The notes under the pieces were generated by a model. The model was given only the letters and a program-made list of their open reading frames with translations. It did not search any database and had not been told where the DNA came from. Below are positions 35,500-42,339 of a stretch of DNA of 64,000 nucleotides, piece by piece (the first letter of the stretch is position 1; each line of letters begins with the position of its first letter). Source of the DNA: RGIG3002 sp964449325 (GTDB lineage: Bacteria > Bacillota > Clostridia > Lachnospirales > Lachnospiraceae); contig CAYUYJ010000004.1 of the NCBI GenBank assembly GCA_964449325.1, forward strand, positions 1 to 64,000, written 5' to 3'. The position numbers were made by a program, and so were the translations under genes.

Positions 35500-37227
35500 A
35501 TGCAGTATATATTAAAACTAATAACGGCAGTTATTTCAAGACTAAAAGCACTCACACTGAATCCGGTAAGGAATTTCCTACGTAAGATTCAGATGATGGT
35601 TAACACCAATGTGATTGCCAATAAGATTCTGAAACCTGTCACAAAGAAATTCAGGGATTTATTCCATATTAAACCGAAATCCGCGGATGAATATTATTCC
35701 GTAGGAAGGTTTTTAGTAGCAAAAAAACTGGTTGCTGCAGCAATTGTAGTCTGCTGTTTATCCGTAATTTCTTATTTTGCTTTTGTTGCAGAGCCGATAC
35801 AGCAGTCGGTAACTACTTCAACAGGTATCATAACAAATGTCTATTTTGATTATGATGACATTGCCCTGACAGAGTATACAGGGAAAGCCAATATCAGAGC
35901 TGCCAATGGCAGTGTGGTTTATACCGGTGATATTAAGAATGGTGTTTGTGAGGGAACGGGTATTCTCCATAACCAAAGCGGTGTTCTGGTTTATGAAGGA
36001 GATTTTGCCAATAATTCCTATAACGGACATGGAAAGGGATATGCACAGGATGGGAGCCTTCAATATGAAGGTGAGTATGTTGACAATGTTTATGAAGGCG
36101 ACGGAATCTTATATTACCCTTCAGGACAGATTCAGTATAAGGGGGGATTCAGTGGGGGATTTTACAGTGGAAACGGCTTTTTGTATACAGAAAACGGAAA
36201 GCTGATTTATGAAGGAACCTTTCAGAATGGTCTTTATCATGGGAACGGCGTTCTTTATTATGAGAACGGCATCCGTAAATATGAGGGCGAGTTTGTCATG
36301 GGAAAGCCGCAGGGAACCGGAACACTCTTTACAAGTGCAGGGAGACCGTATTATACAGGAATTGTCGCCGATGGAGATATCGCATATGAATCATTGATTT
36401 ACTTGTCTTTACAGGAAATCGAAGAAATGTTTTACGAAGACCCGACGGTCTATTACACGCTGGACAGCACTTGTTATGTGTATGAAACTGCTCAGATAGC
36501 AATCAATCTGGATTGCATTGTAAGAATTGTTACCAATGAGATTTTGGAAGAGAATGATTCGCCAACGACAAATGAAGGAGACGGATGGTATCTGCCGGAG
36601 GAAGCCGGTGATGCAGTTGTACTGGATAATTCGCAGAGCAGTGTAGCGGGTTCTTCTTCCGAAACAGATAATAGCACATCCGAAGATAAAGACGACCGGA
36701 ATAGTGAAGAAAATAAGGAAACGCAGGAGAATGAGAAGTTAATCGCTTCGTTGAATAATTTGGTAGATAAAATAAATGCTGCACAGGAGGAAAAAGTTGA
36801 TGAAGATATGCCGACAGATTTTATCACAGAGGAGCAGAAGATTTACTATTATGTGAATAATTCAGAATGGGTAGCGGAAGGCGATATGGATAAGGCCGGC
36901 GTTAAGGTTGAAGGGGTAACGGTCTACAAAGAGAATTTGACAAGTCCATTTCCGGAAGAAGAGGAGTATATTGCAGTGAACGGAGTTACCGAACTTCTGG
37001 ATTGTATTGCAATCCAGAAAATCAGAAAGCGCACACCAACCGCATTCAGTAATATTACCTTTGAAGATATTAATAGGAATTATCGTTATACCTATGTGAA
37101 AAATATTAATTATGCACAGGCGATATATGAAGAATTGATTGATACAGAGAATTTTTCGTATCAGTTATGTTATCAGATTGATGATGCCGGAAAGCTGTAT
37201 TATTACAAAATATCCGGTATTCAGTAA
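35500..37227 (+). CDS. Single-pass MORN-repeat membrane protein
   Basis: The protein has 575 residues. A basic amphipathic head of 75 residues precedes a membrane helix at 77-96 (LVAAAIVVCCLSVISYFAF). Seven or so MORN-type repeats follow (about 120-300), each around YEGDF..NGHGKGY or YEGEY..YEGDGILYY. Then come a low-complexity Ser/Glu/Asp linker (about 380-430) and a C-terminal globular domain. The repeats lie on the far side of the membrane if the head is cytoplasmic. MORN proteins usually bind lipids or act as scaffolds. It closes the membrane-protein block just before the particle genes. Confidence 0.75.
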   Translation: MQYILKLITAVISRLKALTLNPVRNFLRKIQMMVNTNVIANKILKPVTKKFRDLFHIKPKSADEYYSVGRFLVAKKLVAAAIVVCCLSVISYFAFVAEPIQQSVTTSTGIITNVYFDYDDIALTEYTGKANIRAANGSVVYTGDIKNGVCEGTGILHNQSGVLVYEGDFANNSYNGHGKGYAQDGSLQYEGEYVDNVYEGDGILYYPSGQIQYKGGFSGGFYSGNGFLYTENGKLIYEGTFQNGLYHGNGVLYYENGIRKYEGEFVMGKPQGTGTLFTSAGRPYYTGIVADGDIAYESLIYLSLQEIEEMFYEDPTVYYTLDSTCYVYETAQIAINLDCIVRIVTNEILEENDSPTTNEGDGWYLPEEAGDAVVLDNSQSSVAGSSSETDNSTSEDKDDRNSEENKETQENEKLIASLNNLVDKINAAQEEKVDEDMPTDFITEEQKIYYYVNNSEWVAEGDMDKAGVKVEGVTVYKENLTSPFPEEEEYIAVNGVTELLDCIAIQKIRKRTPTAFSNITFEDINRNYRYTYVKNINYAQAIYEELIDTENFSYQLCYQIDDAGKLYYYKISGIQ

Positions 37228-37259
37228 AGCAATTTTGGATACAAAAAAGAGGTGTCAGA

Positions 37260-37838
37260 ATGGGAGATTTTAGTGTAATTTCAGAAGTAAGCAATGCAAT
37301 ACTGAAGACGATGAGAGACAATCTTTGTCCCGAACTGATTCAGTCACCGGAAGCGATCGCACTTACGGTACCGTCCGATAAAAATGCAGATTTCCAATTA
37401 GGGTTATATCTGTATGATATTCAGGAAATGAGGGAATACCGGCAGACAGAATATGTGAGAGTGAATCATTCACAGAGAAAGCAGCCACCGAAACCGTTAA
37501 ATCTATACTACGCTTTGTATATTAATTCCAAGTCGCAGATGACGGTGGATGCAGAAAATGAACAGAGAATTCTTGGAAGGGTCATGCAGGTACTGATGGA
37601 TTATCCGATATTACCCGAGGACATTACCGATGAAGATGAAATGGGGTTAACCATTACCTTTCAGACGATGAGTTTTGAAGATAAGAGTAAGCTTTGGTCG
37701 GTATTATCTACGCCGTATCAGTTGGCGGTATATTTTTCCGTATCACCGGTATTGCTGTCGTCACGCAAGATTAGCAACTTTACAAGAGTTGTAGATGCAA
37801 GCTTTGGTACGGAACAGATTAAGGGAGGAAGAGGATGA
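37260..37838 (+). CDS. Pvc16/DUF4255-family sheath-tube terminator
   Basis: A 192-residue protein of the DUF4255 (Pvc16 N-terminal) type: an N-terminal helix (ISEVSNAILKTMRDNL), the LYLYDIQEMREYRQTE strand pair and the PLNLYYALYI segment are characteristic. The family forms the cap at the far end of the tube and sheath in Afp/PVC particles and fixes their length. The stop overlaps the next start by four bases (ATGA). It opens the block of structural genes. Confidence 0.85.
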   Translation: MGDFSVISEVSNAILKTMRDNLCPELIQSPEAIALTVPSDKNADFQLGLYLYDIQEMREYRQTEYVRVNHSQRKQPPKPLNLYYALYINSKSQMTVDAENEQRILGRVMQVLMDYPILPEDITDEDEMGLTITFQTMSFEDKSKLWSVLSTPYQLAVYFSVSPVLLSSRKISNFTRVVDASFGTEQIKGGRG

Positions 37839-38524
37839 TAAGACATAAGCTATCCTTTGCACTCCGATTAATTGATGATTTTACCGGAAGAAAAATCGGT
37901 AAAACACCATGTATCTTTCATATGGATGGACGTTTTATTTCCACAATATACAAGGAAGAGGGTCTGTATCTTTTTTTGGAACCAATGGAATGCCCCTGTA
38001 CTATACAGATTGAGGCACAAGACTATTTCCCGGGAATGGTTCTGATTGATCAGAGAGAATTGGATGCTACTTACCCTGTGGTGGATGTAAGACTTTATCA
38101 TAAACCAGGCGGACAATTTCCATACCGATGCAGCTTATGCTGCGGAAGTGTAAAACCGCCGCAGACCGGAAAGCCTTTCATGGTATATGGTATCAGCAGT
38201 GTGGACAGCGGATATACGCTGAAAGCAGTAAAAGATATGGATAATGCTACTGTGATAGAGTTGACCGGTTATAACAAAGAAAAACTACCCGGACGAGTAT
38301 TCGGCCTGGGGGATGGAAAAGACCTGGAAGTATTTGTAGTTATCGAAAAATACGGCATAAACGAATATCTGATATCCGGGAAGCTTAACAAAAACCACAA
38401 AAAAGGTGATAAGCTTCTGAGGATATACCGTACGTATGCAGATGGTGACGGCAATTATGTGTTACCGGTGGCAGAAGGAACGGAAAATCAGATTTCAGTC
38501 GTAACGAAAATTATGGATATTTAA
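37835..38524 (+). CDS. Unknown injection-cluster protein with Ig-like N-terminal part
   Basis: A 229-residue protein coupled to the terminator gene by an ATGA overlap. The first 90 residues (FTGRKIGKTPCIFHMDGRF to VVDVRLY) resemble a carboxypeptidase-regulatory or Ig-like beta fold. A short cysteine pair (CSLCCG) follows. The rest is a second beta-rich region (VFGLGDGKDLEVFVVIEKY, KKGDKLLRIYRTY). Its place between terminator and PAAR-like genes suggests a particle or assembly role. No named family recognised. Confidence 0.6.
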   Translation: MIRHKLSFALRLIDDFTGRKIGKTPCIFHMDGRFISTIYKEEGLYLFLEPMECPCTIQIEAQDYFPGMVLIDQRELDATYPVVDVRLYHKPGGQFPYRCSLCCGSVKPPQTGKPFMVYGISSVDSGYTLKAVKDMDNATVIELTGYNKEKLPGRVFGLGDGKDLEVFVVIEKYGINEYLISGKLNKNHKKGDKLLRIYRTYADGDGNYVLPVAEGTENQISVVTKIMDI

Positions 38525-38541
38525 GGCAGAAAGGAGTAATT

Positions 38542-38928
38542 ATGTCAATGCTGGTTACCAATGGGGCAATGATGATGTGTAGCTTTGGAATGGCACCATC
38601 TACCTTAGTAGTTCCACCGGCATCCAGAGTGTTTTCCGGCACACCGGCAGCTAATATCGGTGATTGTATTCCCAATACGAACATCCCGCCTTTTGGTATG
38701 TGTTCGTCTTTGGCAAATCCGGCCGTAGCTTCGGCTACCAGTGCAGCTGCCGGCGTACTCACACCTCAGCCTTGTACTCCGGTTATAACGGGTACTTGGC
38801 TGCCCGGTTCGCCAACCGTAATGATTGGTGGTAAACCGGCTGTGAACCAGACTTGCAAATGTATGTGTGCCTATGCAGGAGTAATACAAATTACGAATCC
38901 CGGGCAGACCAAAGCAATGGTTCCATAA
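38542..38928 (+). CDS. PAAR-like (DUF4280) spike-tip protein
   Basis: A 128-residue protein of the DUF4280 PAAR-like family: MLVTNGAMMMCSFGMAPS at the start, conserved cysteines (CSFG, DCIPNTNI, PCTP) and PTVMIGGKPAVNQTCKCMC near the end. These proteins form the sharp tip on the spike. The repeated glycines and cysteines suggest a small metal-binding beta prism. AAAGGAG lies five bases before the ATG. In related clusters the tip gene sits near hub and spike genes; here it is just before the sheath. Confidence 0.85.
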   Translation: MSMLVTNGAMMMCSFGMAPSTLVVPPASRVFSGTPAANIGDCIPNTNIPPFGMCSSLANPAVASATSAAAGVLTPQPCTPVITGTWLPGSPTVMIGGKPAVNQTCKCMCAYAGVIQITNPGQTKAMVP

Positions 38929-38974
38929 TCAGTAACTTTTTTATAGTCAAACTTTTTTGAAGGAGGAATTAAAA

Positions 38975-40693
38975 ATGGCAGAGTATTTATCTCCCGGAGT
39001 ATATGTGGAGGAGTTTGAATCAGGTCTCAGACCGATGGAAGGAGTAGGAACATCGACAGCCGGATTCGTAGGAATGGCTGAAAAGGGCAGTGTAACAGGT
39101 ACCCCTGAATTTGTTACCAGTTTTGCTGACTTTACCCGTAAATTTGGCGGTTATCTGTCCGAAAGTACACATGGCGAATATCGTTATCTTGCATACAGCG
39201 TAGAACAGTTCTTTGCTAACGGAGGAACAAGATGTTATGTAATGCGTGTTGTTCCGGCAGATGCAAAGGTCGCATCCTTAAAGCTTGGTACTGTAACCTT
39301 TACAGCTAAGAATCCGGGTAAGTGGGGAAATGAAATTACCATTACGGCAACACCGGCTACCAAAGGAAAAGCAGCCGTATTAGAAACCATAGACGGAGCA
39401 GACGGAGTTAAGACTTACACCTTATCCAATGCAAGCGGATTCGCAGTGGGTGACACTGTGGCAGCAGTAGTAAACGGAAAAGCAGTCGCTTATACAAAGG
39501 TTGCAAGTGTTCAGGATAACAAAATTACGCTCGCAGCTGCATTAAAAGAAGATATGGTTGACAAGAATGTAGTTCCGAAAAAGCAGTTTGTTTCCTGCGA
39601 ATGTAATCTTGAGATTCGTTATAAAGATACGATTGAAGTATATGAGAAGATATCTTTAAACGGTGAAAGTGCAAGCTTTATCGGCAAAGCAATTTCCAGA
39701 TCCCAGATTGTAGATGTAGAAGCAGTAGAACCTGCAGAAGCAGTTGCTGTTTATTCTATCTTCACAGACAAAGCTGACAGCCAGAAAGCAATCGTACGTC
39801 TTGCAGGTGGTGAAGATGGTGGCAAGAAAGGAATTACAGATGATATCTTTATCGGCGTTGATAATGGCCCCGGCAAGAGAACCGGTCTGGCAGCTTTCGT
39901 AGAGCTGAACAATGTAAGTATTATGGCAGTTCCGGGTGTTACCAGTCCTGCGGTTCAGTTGGCACTTTGTGCACAGTGTTCAAATCTTGGAAGCCGTTTC
40001 GCAGTATTGGATTTGCCTCTTGAGGTTACCAAAGCGCAGGATGCGCTGGCTTGCAGAGAAAAGATTGATTCCGATTATGCAGCTATGTATCATCCTTGGA
40101 TTCAGATTTATGATTCGTTAAATAAGAAACCGGCATATATTCCGCCTTCAGGAGCAGTCTGCGGTATCTATGCAAGAAGTGATGTGGAGAGAGGCGTACA
40201 TAAAGCTCCTGCCAACGAGGTAGTTTACAATGCAATCGGACTTAGCTGTCTGTACAACAAGGCAGAACAGGATATCTTAAATCCGGCAGGCGTGAATCTG
40301 ATTCGTACGCTTCCGGGACAGGGAATTCGTGTATGGGGTGCAAGAACATGTTCTTCTAACACTTTATGGAAATATGTCAACGTAAGAAGACTTTTCATTT
40401 ATCTGGAAGAAAGCATCAAAGCAAATACAAGCTGGGCAGTATTTGAGCCCAATGACACATTCCTCTGGACAAGAGTTAATTCTACAATCAGCTCTTTCCT
40501 GCGTGATATGTGGCGTGCAGGAGCATTGGTTGGTGAAACCGAAGCACAGGCATATTTTGTTAACGTAGGACGTGACACAATGAGCCAGAATGATATTCTG
40601 AACGGACGATTAATCTGTGAGATCGGTGTAGCTCCGAGCAGACCGGCTGAATTCGTAATCTTCAGAATTACGCAGATGATGGAAGAAGAATAA
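38975..40693 (+). CDS. Contractile sheath protein
   Basis: A 572-residue phage-tail-sheath family protein. MAEYLSPGVYVEEF at the start and the C-terminal half (VYNAIGLSCLYNKAEQDIL, INLIRT-like NLIRTLPGQGIRVWGART, VNVRRLFIYLEESI, WAVFEPNDTFLWTRVNSTI) are diagnostic. The sheath subunit surrounds the tube and contracts to drive it into a target. The start at ATG 38975 follows GGAGG; an upstream ATG at 38957 is less likely. There is only one sheath gene, whereas Afp and PVC have several. Confidence 0.95.
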   Translation: MAEYLSPGVYVEEFESGLRPMEGVGTSTAGFVGMAEKGSVTGTPEFVTSFADFTRKFGGYLSESTHGEYRYLAYSVEQFFANGGTRCYVMRVVPADAKVASLKLGTVTFTAKNPGKWGNEITITATPATKGKAAVLETIDGADGVKTYTLSNASGFAVGDTVAAVVNGKAVAYTKVASVQDNKITLAAALKEDMVDKNVVPKKQFVSCECNLEIRYKDTIEVYEKISLNGESASFIGKAISRSQIVDVEAVEPAEAVAVYSIFTDKADSQKAIVRLAGGEDGGKKGITDDIFIGVDNGPGKRTGLAAFVELNNVSIMAVPGVTSPAVQLALCAQCSNLGSRFAVLDLPLEVTKAQDALACREKIDSDYAAMYHPWIQIYDSLNKKPAYIPPSGAVCGIYARSDVERGVHKAPANEVVYNAIGLSCLYNKAEQDILNPAGVNLIRTLPGQGIRVWGARTCSSNTLWKYVNVRRLFIYLEESIKANTSWAVFEPNDTFLWTRVNSTISSFLRDMWRAGALVGETEAQAYFVNVGRDTMSQNDILNGRLICEIGVAPSRPAEFVIFRITQMMEEE

Positions 40694-40721
40694 TGAGAAC
40701 GAGAATGGAGGAATTTAAATA

Positions 40722-41180
40722 ATGGCAGCAACGAATTATCCTTTTAAAAAATATAATTATAAGGTCAACGTGGCAGGCGCTGACTCCGCATCTTTTTCCG
40801 AGGTGAGCGGATTCGATGCAACGATTGACGTGATTGAATACCGGGAAGGAGATGATGCAATCAATTCTCCCAGAAAGTATCCCGGTCTGACCAAGTATGG
40901 TAATGTTACATTAAAGTGGGGTATGACAGCATCTACAACTTTCTATGATTGGGTCATTGGTATTTCTGATGGTTCCATGAAGGATGGTGACAGAGAGAAA
41001 GATGTAACAATCGAGCTGTATGATGATGCCAACAGCACTGTACTTGCAAGCTGGAAGCTGGAGAAAGCATGGCCGAGCAAATATACGGCACCGGATTTCA
41101 ACGCAAGCTCTTCTGAAATTGCGTTTGAGAGCATTGAATTAGTTTGCTACAGTATTTCCAAGGTTGTAAGCGGGGGCTGA
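40722..41180 (+). CDS. Inner tube protein 1
   Basis: A 152-residue protein of the T4 gp19-like tail-tube family: NYPFKKYNYKVNVAG, FSEVSGFDATIDVIEYREG, LKWGMTASTTFYDWV and the FESIELVCYSISKV ending. Stacked hexameric rings make the tube pushed out by the sheath. It directly follows the sheath gene, the normal order. The following 145-base gap is the longest inside the particle genes and is structured. Confidence 0.93.
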   Translation: MAATNYPFKKYNYKVNVAGADSASFSEVSGFDATIDVIEYREGDDAINSPRKYPGLTKYGNVTLKWGMTASTTFYDWVIGISDGSMKDGDREKDVTIELYDDANSTVLASWKLEKAWPSKYTAPDFNASSSEIAFESIELVCYSISKVVSGG

Positions 41181-41208
41181 TTCTGACGGTTCTTAAATTG
41201 AAAAACTA

Positions 41209-41291
41209 TGATGCCGGGAAGTAAGGCATCAGAGAAATGCGGGTAGGAAGAGAGTACCTGACAAAACAGTAAGGAAGTATTCTTCCTGCCC
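41209..41291 (+). promoter_or_regulatory. Two mRNA hairpins between the tube gene and the assembly gene
   Basis: TGATGCC (41209-41215) pairs exactly with GGCATCA (41225-41231). GGGTAGGAAGA (41241-41251) pairs with TTCTTCCTGCCC (41280-41291). No T-run follows, so complete termination is unlikely. Such structures after highly needed genes often stabilise the upstream message or dampen expression downstream. Confidence 0.5.
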
Positions 41292-41325
41292 AAATTAAAA
41301 AAGAGTATAAGCGGAGGAAACATAA

Positions 41326-41697
41326 ATGGCAGAATTTATGACAGAGTTTGAATTTGATCTCCCCAAAGGATACAAGGACGATAATGGTGTGATTCATAAA
41401 CACGGAGTAATGCGTCTGGCAACGGCTGCTGATGAAATTGTACCGTTAAGAGATCCCAGAGTAGTAGGAAATCCCGGTTATCTGACAATTATGTTGTTGT
41501 CAAGAGTTATTACCAAACTGGGTGATGTTCCGGTTATTACTACAAGAGTAATTGAAGGATTGTATTCGGCAGATCTTGCTTATCTTCAAAATATGTATCA
41601 GCAGATTAATGCAATGGAAGAGGTTAAAGAAACCTGCGTATGTCCCGAGTGTGGCAAGATATTCGAGAAAGCCATAAATTTTACACTGGCGGAATAG
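41326..41697 (+). CDS. Small tail assembly protein with zinc ribbon
   Basis: A 123-residue protein of the phage tail-assembly type seen after the tube in eCIS clusters: EFDLPKGYKDDNGVIHKHGVMRLATAADEI and the segment with VITKLGDVP. The end carries CVCPECGK, a possible zinc-binding pair in the position of a fused ribbon. It probably acts during assembly rather than in the finished particle. The next gene's frame starts inside its 3' end. Confidence 0.7.
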   Translation: MAEFMTEFEFDLPKGYKDDNGVIHKHGVMRLATAADEIVPLRDPRVVGNPGYLTIMLLSRVITKLGDVPVITTRVIEGLYSADLAYLQNMYQQINAMEEVKETCVCPECGKIFEKAINFTLAE

Positions 41698-41873
41698 CCG
41701 TATATCCGAAGGAGGAGGCTTATAAGGAGGTATCCTATATCTCCTATTATTTCCACTGGTCCTTCGACGAGGTGATGCAGTTGGATCACCATACCAGACG
41801 GAGATTCTGCAATGAGATTGGAGCAATACATAAACAGATATCCGGAGCTCCAAAGAATATATTTGAATTATAA
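41640..41873 (+). CDS. DUF6760-like small protein
   Basis: A 77-residue product. The part with YKEVSYISYYFHWSFDEVMQ and HHTRRRFCNEI matches the small DUF6760 protein found after the tail-assembly gene in eCIS clusters. The only good in-frame starts, ATG 41640 and GTG 41649, lie inside the preceding gene, an overlap of about 50 bases. The conserved part begins only at about residue 27, so the start is uncertain and a rare codon near 41697 is possible. In phages the equivalent pair is made by frameshifting from the assembly gene. Confidence 0.65.
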   Translation: MSRVWQDIRESHKFYTGGIAVYPKEEAYKEVSYISYYFHWSFDEVMQLDHHTRRRFCNEIGAIHKQISGAPKNIFEL

Positions 41874-41897
41874 GATGACAATTCAGGAGGTATCATC

Positions 41898-42338
41898 TTG
41901 GACATTTTATCAATGATGAGAAAAGCACCCGCATACAATTTTATTGTATTTTTGGGACCAATATGGATGCGCTGTTCCAAAGTATCAGGCATCGAAAGGA
42001 TAGAGGATACAACCACCGTGTCTGAGGGCGGAGTAAATGACAGGGTATATACGCTGCCTGCACCGGCAAAGACGGAAAGAACGCTGATTTTGGAGCGCGG
42101 AGTCTGTCAGACTTTGAATCCCGCAGAATTAATGCTGATACCGGGTTTCCGTTTTACGACAGATATTTTGGTGATTGTGCTGGATACGCAGCAGGTTCCT
42201 CATTTCATATATTCTTTCAGCGGTTGTTATGTGAAAAAAGTCTCTTACGGAGACCTGGATGCTTCCAAGAGTGAAATCCTGATGGAACGTGTTGAGATTT
42301 CTTATGAAACAGTCATTAAGACTCCTGCGGTAGGTTGA
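41898..42338 (+). CDS. Inner tube protein 2 (tube initiator type)
   Basis: A 146-residue second member of the tube family: PAYNFIVFLGPIWMRCSKVSGIER at the start and SKSEILMERVEISYETV at the end. Afp/PVC systems have a specialised second tube protein that joins the baseplate hub to the main tube. The start is TTG 41898, chosen because AGGAGG lies seven bases upstream; the next ATG (41913) would be 22 bases away from that site. The gene is immediately followed by the 789-aa protein gene. Confidence 0.82.
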   Translation: MDILSMMRKAPAYNFIVFLGPIWMRCSKVSGIERIEDTTTVSEGGVNDRVYTLPAPAKTERTLILERGVCQTLNPAELMLIPGFRFTTDILVIVLDTQQVPHFIYSFSGCYVKKVSYGDLDASKSEILMERVEISYETVIKTPAVG

Positions 42339-42339
42339 T

